Source: Acinetobacter junii CIP 64.5 (GTDB lineage Bacteria > Pseudomonadota > Gammaproteobacteria > Pseudomonadales > Moraxellaceae). From it: 47,006 nucleotides of DNA. The stretch is taken from the NCBI RefSeq assembly GCF_000368765.1, contig NZ_KB849655.1, positions 1,418,506 through 1,465,511 on the forward strand. Direction: 5' to 3'. Made by a program: the position numbers and the translations under genes. Under the pieces are notes generated by a model that was not told the origin of the DNA, ran no database searches, and was given only the letters and a program-made list of their open reading frames with translations. This document shows, piece by piece, positions 35,610-45,189 of the stretch. Positions within the stretch are counted from its first letter, which is position 1, and every line of letters begins with the position of its first letter.

Positions 35610-36482
35610 TTATTGCGTTTCTATTTCTCTGAGCCGAATCAAACCTTCTTGTACTGTACTACAGACTAATTGTCCGTTTTGCCACATTTTTCCAAAGTTC
35701 AAGCCACGTGAACTTGCACTAATCGTTGCCTCCATGTCATACAACATCCAATCATCTGCACGCAGAGGACGATGGAAATAAATCGTATGATCAATACTAG
35801 CACATTGTAGATTTGGGGAAATCCAAGACAGACCATGTGGACGCAATGCTGTAGTCATCAAGGTAAAGTCAGAATAAAACGCAACAATCGCTTGATGAAG
35901 TGAAATTTCATCAATGTTCGATGGGATTCGATCATGAGTACGAATATAGTGTGCGTAAAAAGGAGCTTCCGGCTGAGGTTGAAACGGATTCATAGGCTGA
36001 ATCGGTTTAATTTCAACATGACGTTCACGCATAAAGCTGGCGCGAACATTTTCAGGCACGAAATTGAGCATACTTTCCTTTAATTCTTTCTCAGACTTCA
36101 GCTCTTCAGGACTCGGATACTCTGGTTCTTTATGTTGATAATTTAAGCCTTCTTCTGGATTGGCAAAAGAGACCATTGCAGAAAAAATTGTACGTCCATG
36201 TTGGATCGCACGCACTTGTCGACTTGCAAAACTTTTACCATCTCGCAATGGATCAACTTCATAAATGATCGGTGCATCGACATCACCACCATATAAAAAA
36301 TAAGCATGCAACGAATGTGCTGGACGATCTGTAGTGTAGGATGCGGCCCTTAACGCCTGACCCAGAACCTGCCCACCAAATACCCGTTTACCAACCAGAT
36401 TGCGGCTGTTGCCCCGAAAGATATGTTCTTCAATCCGTTCCAGCGTCAATAGTTCAACGAGTTCTTGAGTCAAAACATTCAT
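35610..36482 (-). CDS. tesB: Acyl-CoA thioesterase II
   Basis: This cytoplasmic double-hotdog enzyme hydrolyses acyl-CoA to free fatty acid and CoA. The 290-residue protein begins MNVLTQELVELLTLERIEEH; six in-frame residues upstream are possible but the GGATGG spacing favours this ATG. Visible are VFGGQVLGQALRAA, the FYSDFTLMTTAL region with the family Asp, and the C-terminal STVQEGLIR with the conserved Gln. The Asp/Gln/Thr triad of TesB appears complete. Confidence 0.92.
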   Translation of the reverse strand: MNVLTQELVELLTLERIEEHIFRGNSRNLVGKRVFGGQVLGQALRAASYTTDRPAHSLHAYFLYGGDVDAPIIYEVDPLRDGKSFASRQVRAIQHGRTIFSAMVSFANPEEGLNYQHKEPEYPSPEELKSEKELKESMLNFVPENVRASFMRERHVEIKPIQPMNPFQPQPEAPFYAHYIRTHDRIPSNIDEISLHQAIVAFYSDFTLMTTALRPHGLSWISPNLQCASIDHTIYFHRPLRADDWMLYDMEATISASSRGLNFGKMWQNGQLVCSTVQEGLIRLREIETQ

Positions 36483-36836
36483 GTAATTACCATCCATCAA
36501 TCAGGAAAAATCAACCCAGGCATAAGGCACAATATAGTGCCACAATAAAACACTGCTTTTAGCTCATGCACAAGGTGAATTCAGGACAATTCAGATCAAC
36601 CGTTATGAGCAGCCTGACTTGATTGTGCCATAAATTCCCATAAATATACTCAGGATAAAATGATTTGTCCGTCACGTTATTCTTATTTATAACCGCTAAA
36701 AATACGATTTTTAACGATAAAATCTACCAAATACGCTATATTTTGTCAGAAAATAACATATCGTTTTATGTCAGAATAACGCAGAATGTCGTGCTCATCA
36801 TGACTTACTGTCAGGATTATGATTTAGGAGTTTGTA
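36483..36836. promoter_or_regulatory. tesB-plsB divergent intergenic region with TGTCAGR repeats
   Basis: This A+T-rich gap of 354 bases holds promoters for the divergent tesB and plsB genes. A weak plus-strand candidate is TTGTGC (36623-36628) and TATACT (36645-36650), 16 bases apart. Closer to plsB, TGTCAGR occurs three times in the same orientation (36744-36750, 36769-36775, 36809-36815), the first two within a longer match TGTCAGAA(AA)TAAC. These could be operator half-sites. Confidence 0.4.
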
Positions 36837-39392
36837 ATGTCCAAGACTGGATTTGGTCAAATGTATCGCCAACTTTCGAGTAAGTTACTTGACCTTGTGG
36901 TCACCCCACATGTTCTTGGTGAAGTTCCTACAGAATCCACCGCAGTAGAGCAAGAGAAACAGGATTCAAACAAGCTGGTCTGCTATGTTTTACAAAATTA
37001 TTCACGTAGTAACGCACTGGTTGTAGATGGTGAAACTCGCCGCCTTCATCTAAAACCTGCTTTGGATGCCTTGAGTTTCGGGACGTATCATGAAAAAAAC
37101 TCGATTCTATTTTTGCATCAGAATGAAAATAACTTTTTTAATACTCAAACATATCCCCCACGCCTTCTACAGTTGATCGAAGCATTAGAACAAAATCAAG
37201 AAGTAGATGTTCAATTAGTTCCCGTTACAGTACTTTGGGGACGTTCACCAGATAAAGAGGATTCATGGTTTAAACTGTTGTTCTCCGATACTTGGGCAAC
37301 GCCTGGGACAGTCAAACAACTGGTCAATATTGGTCTACATGGTCGTGAGTCTTATTTAGAGTTCCATGCACCGCAATCCTTGCGTGAACTGGTAGATTAT
37401 GCCAAGAGACATCATCCAAACATCTCTCCTGCCACGTATATCGCAAGTTCACTAGATGGCTACCTAGACCAGCAACGCGAAGTGGTACTTGGGCCTGACT
37501 TGTCAGACCGCCGCAACGTGATGCAGTCTATCATTAAGGCACCCGATGTACAGGATGCCATCCGTCGTGAAAGCATTCAGCATAAAATCAGTATGCTTGA
37601 GGCAGAACGCCGCGCAATTGGCTATGTCAATGAAATCGTTTCTGATTATTCAGCGTCAGCAGTACGCTTCGCAGATATGGCTTTAACACGATTATGGACA
37701 CAACTGTATGACGGCGTTGAAGTTCATAATTTCAGTACAGTTCGCGAACTTGCGAAAGACTATGAAATTATTTACACACCCTGCCACCGTAGCCATATTG
37801 ACTATTTATTACTGTCTTATGTGATTTACAAACGTGGCTTGATGATTCCATATATTGCTGCGGGTGATAACCTAAACTTACCTTTTGTAGGTCAGTTATT
37901 ACGTGGAGGTGGTGCATTTTTCATACGCCGATCTTTCCGCGGTAATGCACTATATACATCTGTACTCAAAGAATATTTATACAGCATTCTATCACGCAAT
38001 ACGCCTATCGAGTACTTCATTGAAGGTGGTCGTTCACGTACCGGTCGCTTGCTACCACCGAAGACAGGCATGCTTGCAATGACCGTACATGGTCATTTAC
38101 GCGGTCGCGCCAAGCCAATTGTTTTTGTTCCAACATATATCGGCTACGAACGCCTGATGGAAGGTTCAACTTATGTCGGTGAGATGCAGGGTAAGCCAAA
38201 AGAAGCAGAATCAATTTTTGGCATCGTCAAAACTTTACGTAAAATTGAAAGAATTTTTGGCAAGGTACACGTCAATTTTGGTGAACCTGTTTTCCTTGAT
38301 GATATTTTAAAGCAGCATAATGCAGATAAAATTCAGATCGAAAAAAATGATGCGCCAATTCCAGCAGAAATTTCCAGTGTGGTGTCAAGCTCAGCCAACC
38401 TGATTCTGGAAAATATCAACCGTGCGGTGGTGATCAACCCTGTTTCATTATTATCTTTGATCTTATTAGCAACACCAAAACATACATTAGATGAAGAGAT
38501 CTGTGCCAAACAACTTGATATTTATCGTGATTTAGCGACTCAACAACCGTATGATGAACGCACGCAAGTCACTTCTTTATCAGGTAAAGAAATCATTGCT
38601 TATGGTCTAAAGCTCAAACTGATCAAACGTGTGCAGCATGTTCTAGGTGATATTATTGCCATAGAAGACGATCAAGCCGTTTTATTAACCTATTTCCGTA
38701 ATAACATCTTACATGCTTTTGTCTTACCATCACTGGTTGCATCATTGGTTGAGCACAACGGTAAAATTAACAAGACCGATTTAAGCAACGTCATCCGTAC
38801 CTTGTATCCATTCCTGAAAGCTGAACTGTTCATGAAATGGCAGCCAGCTGAACTGCAACAGCATATAGATAACTATATCAACGCACTTGTTAAAATTGGT
38901 CTAATTTTCCAAGATCATGATGGCAACTTATTTAGCCCAACACCAAACAGTGAAGAGCATCAAAAACTTTTGACTTTAGGCATGCCAGTTAAACAAAGCT
39001 TAGAGCGTTACTACATGACGCTTGCGCTGATTACCCAGCGTGGTTCTGGCAATATCTCCACCAAACAGGTGGAGGAACTGAGTCACTTATTGGGTCAACG
39101 TCTGTCTGTGCTGTACGAGTTCAACTCACCAGAGTTCTTTGACAAGGCACTGTTCCAAAGCTTTATTAAGGTGCTAACTCAGCAGAATTATATTCGCAAC
39201 AATGAACAGGGCTTCATTGAATATGATGACAACTTTAGTAAGATGGCGGCAGGCGCACAGTTGGTGCTTGACGAAGCGACCCTGCAGATGTTGCAGCACA
39301 TCACCACATTCAGTGATGAGGAACTGGCGACAGCGCTGGAGGCAATGGCTTCACAGCAGGCCAAACGCCGTTTGAAACGTAAAAAAGCTTAA
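36837..39392 (+). CDS. plsB: Glycerol-3-phosphate 1-O-acyltransferase
   Basis: PlsB starts phospholipid synthesis by acylating the sn-1 position of glycerol-3-phosphate at the inner membrane. The 851-residue length fits PlsB (about 800-850). Motif I is HRSHIDYLLL (HX4D, about 316-325), motif II includes GGAFFIRRSFRGN, motif III is FIEGGRSRTGR, and motif IV includes IVFVPTYIGYE. AGGAG lies 7 bases before the ATG. The protein ends in a basic tail (AKRRLKRKKA). Confidence 0.95.
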   Translation: MSKTGFGQMYRQLSSKLLDLVVTPHVLGEVPTESTAVEQEKQDSNKLVCYVLQNYSRSNALVVDGETRRLHLKPALDALSFGTYHEKNSILFLHQNENNFFNTQTYPPRLLQLIEALEQNQEVDVQLVPVTVLWGRSPDKEDSWFKLLFSDTWATPGTVKQLVNIGLHGRESYLEFHAPQSLRELVDYAKRHHPNISPATYIASSLDGYLDQQREVVLGPDLSDRRNVMQSIIKAPDVQDAIRRESIQHKISMLEAERRAIGYVNEIVSDYSASAVRFADMALTRLWTQLYDGVEVHNFSTVRELAKDYEIIYTPCHRSHIDYLLLSYVIYKRGLMIPYIAAGDNLNLPFVGQLLRGGGAFFIRRSFRGNALYTSVLKEYLYSILSRNTPIEYFIEGGRSRTGRLLPPKTGMLAMTVHGHLRGRAKPIVFVPTYIGYERLMEGSTYVGEMQGKPKEAESIFGIVKTLRKIERIFGKVHVNFGEPVFLDDILKQHNADKIQIEKNDAPIPAEISSVVSSSANLILENINRAVVINPVSLLSLILLATPKHTLDEEICAKQLDIYRDLATQQPYDERTQVTSLSGKEIIAYGLKLKLIKRVQHVLGDIIAIEDDQAVLLTYFRNNILHAFVLPSLVASLVEHNGKINKTDLSNVIRTLYPFLKAELFMKWQPAELQQHIDNYINALVKIGLIFQDHDGNLFSPTPNSEEHQKLLTLGMPVKQSLERYYMTLALITQRGSGNISTKQVEELSHLLGQRLSVLYEFNSPEFFDKALFQSFIKVLTQQNYIRNNEQGFIEYDDNFSKMAAGAQLVLDEATLQMLQHITTFSDEELATALEAMASQQAKRRLKRKKA

Positions 39393-39414
39393 TGTTTCGG
39401 TATTCACTTCTGAT

Positions 39415-39440
39415 GGGTTAGTCAAAAATTTGGCTAACCC
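39415..39440. terminator. Weak bidirectional hairpin between plsB and the AdeT-like gene
   Basis: GGGTTAG pairs with CTAACCC around an A+T-rich loop, exactly between two convergent stop codons. There is no strong T-run on either side. Confidence 0.45.
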
Positions 39441-39443
39441 AAT

Positions 39444-40409
39444 TTATTTGCGGCATTCTAAATATTTCGGATCATCTAGACATCTGAGTCGTTTGATTAG
39501 CTCGACAAAATAGGCATCGTAGTAACCTGAATCCACATAACGATTACGAATCTTAGCAACCAGCGCCTCATAGCCCTGCTTTTCATAACCCGAAATATCA
39601 GCCCAATAATACGCTGGCAAGTGATTTTCCGATTGAATCGCCTGTGCGGCCAATACATTACTATTTTTGACAAACCATGTACGAACATGATGCCCAAAAT
39701 TTGCAGGATATGATTTTGGTTTAATCACAATATTCATTGCAAAATAAGCAACTGGGAAATTCACAACCTGTGTCGCTTCACCAAACTCTTTCTTGAGATT
39801 GTAGGGTAAAATTCCATAAGCAGGCGCCGCTAGAATATCAATCTTATGCTGTTTAAATAAATCAATTGCATTTGAAAAATCAACATAAGTCGCTTTAGCA
39901 GCAACACTTTGTACTAAAGCTTGTTGTGGTGGGTTATCTTCTAGAATCCCTATGCGCTTGTTTTTGAGTTGGGATACTTTACTGATCTGTTGAGTATTCA
40001 TGATCATATATGCCGTTCCGATCGGAATCATACCAACCACTTCATACTTCGAACTGATCATTCTTTTTTCAACATTCGGATTATTCATAAGTTGCAAAAA
40101 CATTCGTGCAACACGATTATTCGAAATTAAGCCAATTCCACCAGTGCTTCCCATAAATGAGTTGTAGCGGTAGGTATTAAAGTTTGATGCGATTAAACCT
40201 GTACATTTATTTTGCTCAAAAGCCTGAATCGCATCTTTTTCAATTTTAAAATAGCTGAATTTTAATTGAACTTGGCTTTGCATATCTTGCAAACGACGAC
40301 TGATATCGCCTTTAGAACTCAAAGGCTCAAAAACACACCAAACCTGCTCACCAGCCCAGCTTGTTGTTCCCATAAATAACAGCAAAATTAAATAAATTAT
40401 TTTTCTCAT
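39444..40409 (-). CDS. AdeT1/2-like putative solute-binding protein
   Basis: The 321-residue protein starts with a signal peptide (MRKIIYLILLLFMGTTSWA) from an ATG with AAGG 7 bases upstream. The mature part has the pattern of A. baumannii AdeT1/AdeT2 proteins: VWCVFEPLSSKGDI, FEQNKCTGLIASNFNTYRYN, SKYEVVGMIPIGTAYMIMN, a closing cysteine pair, and VIKPKSYPANFG. These were named as efflux components but have the fold of periplasmic TRAP-type binding proteins. It may therefore serve the fused TRAP permeases 35 kb away. It stands alone here. Confidence 0.8.
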   Translation of the reverse strand: MRKIIYLILLLFMGTTSWAGEQVWCVFEPLSSKGDISRRLQDMQSQVQLKFSYFKIEKDAIQAFEQNKCTGLIASNFNTYRYNSFMGSTGGIGLISNNRVARMFLQLMNNPNVEKRMISSKYEVVGMIPIGTAYMIMNTQQISKVSQLKNKRIGILEDNPPQQALVQSVAAKATYVDFSNAIDLFKQHKIDILAAPAYGILPYNLKKEFGEATQVVNFPVAYFAMNIVIKPKSYPANFGHHVRTWFVKNSNVLAAQAIQSENHLPAYYWADISGYEKQGYEALVAKIRNRYVDSGYYDAYFVELIKRLRCLDDPKYLECRK

Positions 40410-40533
40410 ATACAACCTTCAATGCCTCACTGCAAACTACGTGCAAACTTAGGCAGTTCCTTAACGGAATGTGTTGGTAATTATCAATCAAGATTCATAC
40501 CAACTTTTCAATCATGATCGCAGTTTAATCTAA

Positions 40534-41352
40534 TTATTTTTCATTAATATGTACGAACAGCGCGGCTTCATAGTCATTAAAGCAAATCAAATGGTCAAAT
40601 TCAAAACCAGTTTTAGCAATTCGAGTCGCATAAATACGCTTTCCAGTGTGCTGTTCAGACTCCAATTTCAATGCTGTCAAACCTAATTTTCGCTGAAACC
40701 AAAGCAAAATTTCATGCATCGCAATAGGTCTATTATTACTGAGAATATAACTTGATTCAGGACTTTCCAAAGTCGCCAACAAAGCTAAAAAACGAGCTAA
40801 ATCATTTATATGAATACGGTTACTAAAGTGAATCGTCGGATAGTTCTGTGTGCGCTGGGCAAGCCTTTTTAAACGCTCAACGGATACACCATAAATACCT
40901 GTTGGACGAACAATCACAGCCTGTTGTGGATAGCAGGATTGCCATAACAACTCCATTTTTCGTAACAGCTCACCTTGTTCATCTATTGGACGTATATCAG
41001 ACTCATCATCCACAAGCTCTCCTGCGTTCTCACCATAAACGCGTGTTGAAGAAACGATAATGATCCGTTTGACAGGATGATGTTGTAAAGCTTTAGCAAT
41101 TGGTTCCACACTATCGACATAGGTATGTTGATAAGCATCAATTCCACTTTCACTTGGTGAAAGAATCACATATACCACATCGATTGGTTCAAATTCACTT
41201 AAATCAAGATGATGGGCATCTTGAATATGGTGTGTTGCGTAATGATCTGTTTTTTCAGTACGGCTAATTGTGCTAATGTGGTGACCTTGCTCAAATAAGT
41301 GTTTAGCGACACGCTGAGATGTTTTACCATAACCAATAAATAAAATATGCAT
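40534..41352 (-). CDS. NAD-dependent epimerase/dehydratase-like protein (YeeZ type)
   Basis: The 272-residue protein begins MHILFIGYGKTSQRVAKHLF, with a Rossmann nucleotide site (GYGKTSQRVA, 8-17). The body has the atypical short-chain dehydrogenase features RIIIVSSTRVYGENAG and IVRPTGIYG. The catalytic YxxxK is not obvious, as in the YeeZ group. A 32-residue upstream extension (LAAAAPTPCNC) is read through recG sequence and is rejected. The substrate is unknown. Confidence 0.8.
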   Translation of the reverse strand: MHILFIGYGKTSQRVAKHLFEQGHHISTISRTEKTDHYATHHIQDAHHLDLSEFEPIDVVYVILSPSESGIDAYQHTYVDSVEPIAKALQHHPVKRIIIVSSTRVYGENAGELVDDESDIRPIDEQGELLRKMELLWQSCYPQQAVIVRPTGIYGVSVERLKRLAQRTQNYPTIHFSNRIHINDLARFLALLATLESPESSYILSNNRPIAMHEILLWFQRKLGLTALKLESEQHTGKRIYATRIAKTGFEFDHLICFNDYEAALFVHINEK

Positions 41353-41371
41353 ACCGATCCTTGACCAAAAA

Positions 41372-43417
41372 ATGACTTCAGTCCAGCAATTACAAGGCGT
41401 TGGTGCTGCCGCAGCAAGCCTACTAGAAAAGCTCCATATTTTTAGCACGGATGATCTACTGTTTCATCTTCCGCGTGACTATGAAGATCGTAGCACTATT
41501 ATTCCAATGAATCAGCTGGTTGTTGGACGTAGTTATTTGCTTGAGGGGGAAGTTAAATCTATTGATTTCCCACCAGGAAAAAAGAAATCCTTTGCTGCGT
41601 TGCTACAAGATGATTTTGGCAAAGTCACCTTACGCTTTTATCATATTTATAAAGGTTTAACGGATCGTATAAAACCAGGTGCACGTTTAAGAATCTTTGG
41701 TGAAGTGCGTGTCGGTGCACGAGGCTTAGAGCTTTATCATCCTGAAATACAAGTCATTCAACGACATACCGCATTACCCAAAACTCAGTTAACAGCGATA
41801 TATCCAAGCACTGAGGGTCTAACACAACCTAAGTTGCGTGAATATGTTCGCCAAGCACTGGAACATCATAGCGATGCTTTACCTGAATTACTGCCCGCCA
41901 AATACAGTAATGGCTACGAATTAAAAGAAGCTCTGCACTATATTCACGAACCACCGATTGATGCCAATATGGTACAACTCAATCAAGGCTCACATCCTGC
42001 ACAGCAACGATTGATTTTTGAAGAACTGGTCGCGCATCAAATCAGCTTACTTACACGTCGTGCTTATATTCGACAAATAGCAGCACCTCGCTTTAGCAGC
42101 AGCAAAGTTTTAGCAAAGCGCCTTTTAGATGCCCTGCCTTTCCAGATGACCAACGCACAAAAAAGGGTTTCTAAAGAAATTCTACATGATCTGAAGCAAG
42201 ATCAACCCATGCTACGTTTAGTTCAAGGAGATGTGGGTGCAGGTAAGACATTGGTTGCAGCCGTTGCAGCATGCCATGCTTTAGAAGCTGAATGGCAAGT
42301 GGCGCTGATGGCACCCACCGAAATCTTGGCTGAACAACACTATTTAAATTTCAAACGTTGGTTTGAGCCTTTAGGCATAAAAGTGGCTTGGCTCTCAGGT
42401 AAACAAAAAGGTAAAGCACGAACTTTAGCAGAGCAGGAAATTAAAGAAGGTCACTCACAACTCGTTGTCGGAACGCATGCCCTATTCCAAGACAATGTAG
42501 AATTCTCGAAGTTGGGCTTAGTGATTATTGATGAACAACACCGCTTTGGGGTAGATCAAAGACTTGCATTACGTAATAAAGGCGTTGATCAATTTACACC
42601 ACATCAATTAGTGATGACAGCGACCCCTATCCCACGCACACTCGCAATGAGTGCTTATGGTGATTTAGATACCTCAATCATTGACGAGTTACCACCTGGA
42701 CGAACCCCGATTCAAACTGTCACGATTCCTCTTGATCGTCGAGAAGAGGTTTTACAACGTATCGCCAGCAACTGTCGTGAAGGTAAACAAGCCTACTGGG
42801 TTTGCACTTTAGTTGAACAATCTGAAACCTTGGATGCCCAAGCAGCAGAAGCAACTTTTCAAGAAATTAAAGAACGCTTCCCTGATCTAAATGTGGGATT
42901 AGTACACGGCAAAATGAAAGCTGATGAAAAGCAAGCTGTCATGCAAGCCTTTAAAGACAACCAGTCACAACTTTTGATTGCCACCACCGTGATTGAAGTG
43001 GGTGTCGATGTGCCCAATGCATCCATTATGGTGATTGAAAATGCGGAACGACTTGGACTTTCTCAATTACATCAGTTACGTGGTCGAGTTGGTCGCGGTG
43101 CAACAGCTAGTTTTTGTGCCCTACTCTACAAAACGCCACTATCACAAAATGGACAAGAACGTCTTTCTATCTTGCGTGAAAGCAACGATGGCTTTGTGAT
43201 CGCTGAAAAAGATTTGGAAATACGTGGTCCAGGTGAATTACTAGGTACCAAGCAAACTGGTGATATGGGGTTTCGTGTCGCACGCTTAGAACGTGATGAC
43301 CATTTGCTCACCCAAGCACATTATGTTGCTGAACAATTACTCAAAGATTATCCACAACATGCTGAAGGACTATTAAAACGCTGGCTACCTGAAGCACCTC
43401 GATACGCTTATGTTTAA
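41372..43417 (+). CDS. recG: ATP-dependent DNA helicase RecG
   Basis: RecG regresses stalled replication forks and branch-migrates recombination intermediates. The 681-residue protein has the N-terminal wedge/OB domain (about 45-150, including DFGKVTLRFYHIYKGL), Walker A GDVGAGKT (about 287-294), the DEQH box (DEQHRFGVDQRL), TATPIPRTLAM, and the C-terminal QLRGRVGRG motif. The start is only 19 bases from the divergent epimerase start. The stop overlaps comF by eight bases. Confidence 0.96.
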   Translation: MTSVQQLQGVGAAAASLLEKLHIFSTDDLLFHLPRDYEDRSTIIPMNQLVVGRSYLLEGEVKSIDFPPGKKKSFAALLQDDFGKVTLRFYHIYKGLTDRIKPGARLRIFGEVRVGARGLELYHPEIQVIQRHTALPKTQLTAIYPSTEGLTQPKLREYVRQALEHHSDALPELLPAKYSNGYELKEALHYIHEPPIDANMVQLNQGSHPAQQRLIFEELVAHQISLLTRRAYIRQIAAPRFSSSKVLAKRLLDALPFQMTNAQKRVSKEILHDLKQDQPMLRLVQGDVGAGKTLVAAVAACHALEAEWQVALMAPTEILAEQHYLNFKRWFEPLGIKVAWLSGKQKGKARTLAEQEIKEGHSQLVVGTHALFQDNVEFSKLGLVIIDEQHRFGVDQRLALRNKGVDQFTPHQLVMTATPIPRTLAMSAYGDLDTSIIDELPPGRTPIQTVTIPLDRREEVLQRIASNCREGKQAYWVCTLVEQSETLDAQAAEATFQEIKERFPDLNVGLVHGKMKADEKQAVMQAFKDNQSQLLIATTVIEVGVDVPNASIMVIENAERLGLSQLHQLRGRVGRGATASFCALLYKTPLSQNGQERLSILRESNDGFVIAEKDLEIRGPGELLGTKQTGDMGFRVARLERDDHLLTQAHYVAEQLLKDYPQHAEGLLKRWLPEAPRYAYV

Positions 43418-44069
43418 ATTATTGAGCCGAAGAGCACAACAAGTTGCTGATTATTTCACAGCATGTCACTTATGCGATATTGGTGTCAGAGCACACCATG
43501 GTGTTTGTCAAAGTTGCTGGCAACAATTACCATGGTTAAAACATAAAATCGAACGACATCAGCAAGATATACTTATTGCCTGTCATTATGAATATCCGAT
43601 CAGCCAACTCATTCAACAATTTAAATACGAGCAACAGTTACATCATCTTCGATTACTTAGCGGACTATTACTGGAACTTAAGCTGCCAAAAGTACATGCC
43701 ATCGTACCAATGCCTATTTCAAATGATCGACTGATGGAAAGAGGTTTCAATCAATCACTTTTAATCGCTAAGGAACTGAGCAAAGTATTGAATATTCCAG
43801 TATGGCAGCCCGTGCAACGACTAGCCCAACATTCTCAAAAAGGTTTAAGCCGCTTAGAGCGACTGGAAAATATAGAAGATCAATTTGTCGCTAAAACACA
43901 TCTTCAATTGATTTATAGAAAAGTGCTGATTATTGATGATGTCGTGACCACAGGCAGCTCTATCAATGCCCTCAGTCTAGTATTAAAACAGTTGGGGTGC
44001 CAACATATATACTCAGCCTGTTTAGCCGCTGGTGGTGTTAAACAGGCAAATCATGATGTTATTGCTTAA
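43410..44069 (+). CDS. comF: ComF family phosphoribosyltransferase-like protein
   Basis: The 219-residue protein begins with a zinc-finger-like part (CHLCDIGVRAHHGVCQSCW, about 20-38) and ends with a phosphoribosyltransferase domain containing the PRPP loop VLIIDDVVTTGSSIN. ComF is needed for uptake of transforming DNA in naturally competent bacteria, including Acinetobacter. The gene overlaps the recG stop, so they are coupled. Its end overlaps the convergent NUDIX gene by 11 bases. Confidence 0.88.
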   Translation: MFKLLSRRAQQVADYFTACHLCDIGVRAHHGVCQSCWQQLPWLKHKIERHQQDILIACHYEYPISQLIQQFKYEQQLHHLRLLSGLLLELKLPKVHAIVPMPISNDRLMERGFNQSLLIAKELSKVLNIPVWQPVQRLAQHSQKGLSRLERLENIEDQFVAKTHLQLIYRKVLIIDDVVTTGSSINALSLVLKQLGCQHIYSACLAAGGVKQANHDVIA

Positions 44070-44445
44070 GACACCAAGGAATGACAACCTCGGTAGTTAA
44101 TGGTGCAAGCAAAATAGACTCTTCATGCAAATCAATCCATTTCATTTCCGCGATTTCAGCCGCAATTTCAGGTTGTTGATGGAGTTCGACAACAAACAGA
44201 TGGCTAATTAATTGATGATCAGGTTCATTTGCTGTTGCTGTCTCATATCGCCCCAAATACTGCTTGATGTCACAAGTAGACCCAATCTCTTCTAAAATTT
44301 CGCGCTGAATTGGTATTTCAGGCGCTTCATTGGGTTCAAGCTTTCCGCCAACTTGCATAAACACACGCGTGTTCTTTTTTCTTACCAATAACAACTCATT
44401 TTTGTCATTCATGATAATGGCAGCAGCGACAGTGATTGTTTTCAA
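44059..44445 (-). CDS. NUDIX hydrolase
   Basis: The 128-residue protein has a complete NUDIX box: GKLEPNEAPEIPIQREILEE followed by IG (about 34-55), fitting GX5EX7REUXEEXGU. It hydrolyses a nucleoside diphosphate linked to another group; the substrate is unknown. It is nine bases downstream of the LOG gene, so the two may be co-transcribed. Confidence 0.88.
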   Translation of the reverse strand: MKTITVAAAIIMNDKNELLLVRKKNTRVFMQVGGKLEPNEAPEIPIQREILEEIGSTCDIKQYLGRYETATANEPDHQLISHLFVVELHQQPEIAAEIAEMKWIDLHEESILLAPLTTEVVIPWCLKQ

Positions 44446-44454
44446 AGGTTATCC

Positions 44455-45039
44455 TCAAGCTTGAATTTCATTGCGAGACGTCCATTTCGGAACTGCGGGT
44501 TGATATTTCTGAAATGCCGCTAAAATATCATGAATATTATCAGACACAATCAAGGTATCTACAAATCGAGCTTGGCTAAAACCATGCTCAACTGAAGTTT
44601 GTAACATTTTAATCAGATCATCATAAAAGCCATTAATATTTAAAAATGCACAAGGCTTTTGGTGAATCCCTAATTGATTCCATGTCCACTGCTCGAAAAT
44701 TTCTTCCAAAGTCCCTGCACCGCCAGGTAATGCAATAAAACCATCTGCCAATTCAGCCATCTTGGTTTTTCGTTCATGCATATCTTTCACAACATATAGT
44801 TCGCTAAGTTCAGCATGCGCAAGCTCACGATCAACCAAAGCTTCAGGAATAACACCAATCACTTTGCCACCTGCTTCAAGCGCACTATTGGCAACCACAC
44901 CCATTAAGCCAGAACGACCACCACCATAAACAAGGGTCAAACCTTGTTCAGCAATTATTTGACCTGTTGCTTGAGTGATTTGTTCATAAACCACATCATT
45001 ACCGAGAGAAGAACCGCAAAAAACACATATAGAATTCAT
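44455..45039 (-). CDS. LOG family nucleotide 5'-monophosphate phosphoribohydrolase
   Basis: The 194-residue Rossmann-fold protein has the family motifs CVFCGSSLG at the start, GGGRSGLMG (about 40-48) and the catalytic/binding PGGAGTLEE (about 104-112). LOG proteins release the base from nucleoside monophosphates such as cytokinin precursors. The bacterial role may be nucleotide housekeeping. It precedes the NUDIX gene. Confidence 0.9.
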   Translation of the reverse strand: MNSICVFCGSSLGNDVVYEQITQATGQIIAEQGLTLVYGGGRSGLMGVVANSALEAGGKVIGVIPEALVDRELAHAELSELYVVKDMHERKTKMAELADGFIALPGGAGTLEEIFEQWTWNQLGIHQKPCAFLNINGFYDDLIKMLQTSVEHGFSQARFVDTLIVSDNIHDILAAFQKYQPAVPKWTSRNEIQA

Positions 45040-45189
45040 ACAATTAAAACCGTTTTATATAACTGTCATGCTGATAAAGTAGGCTATGAGACAAGATTTT
45101 TGACAAAATAGCGTTTAGGCAAGTGTTTTTAGTTCAATCCTTGTCTAAAATACACGCTGACTTTCATAAACTGCGCGAGGAAAAAAGAC

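Noticed and set aside
36665..36883. 72-codon frame upstream of and overlapping plsB
   Set aside because: It lies in the promoter region, overlaps the certain plsB start and has no coding character.
41353..41448. 32-residue N-terminal extension of the epimerase
   Set aside because: It is the reverse complement of the recG start, and the Rossmann fold begins directly at the later ATG.
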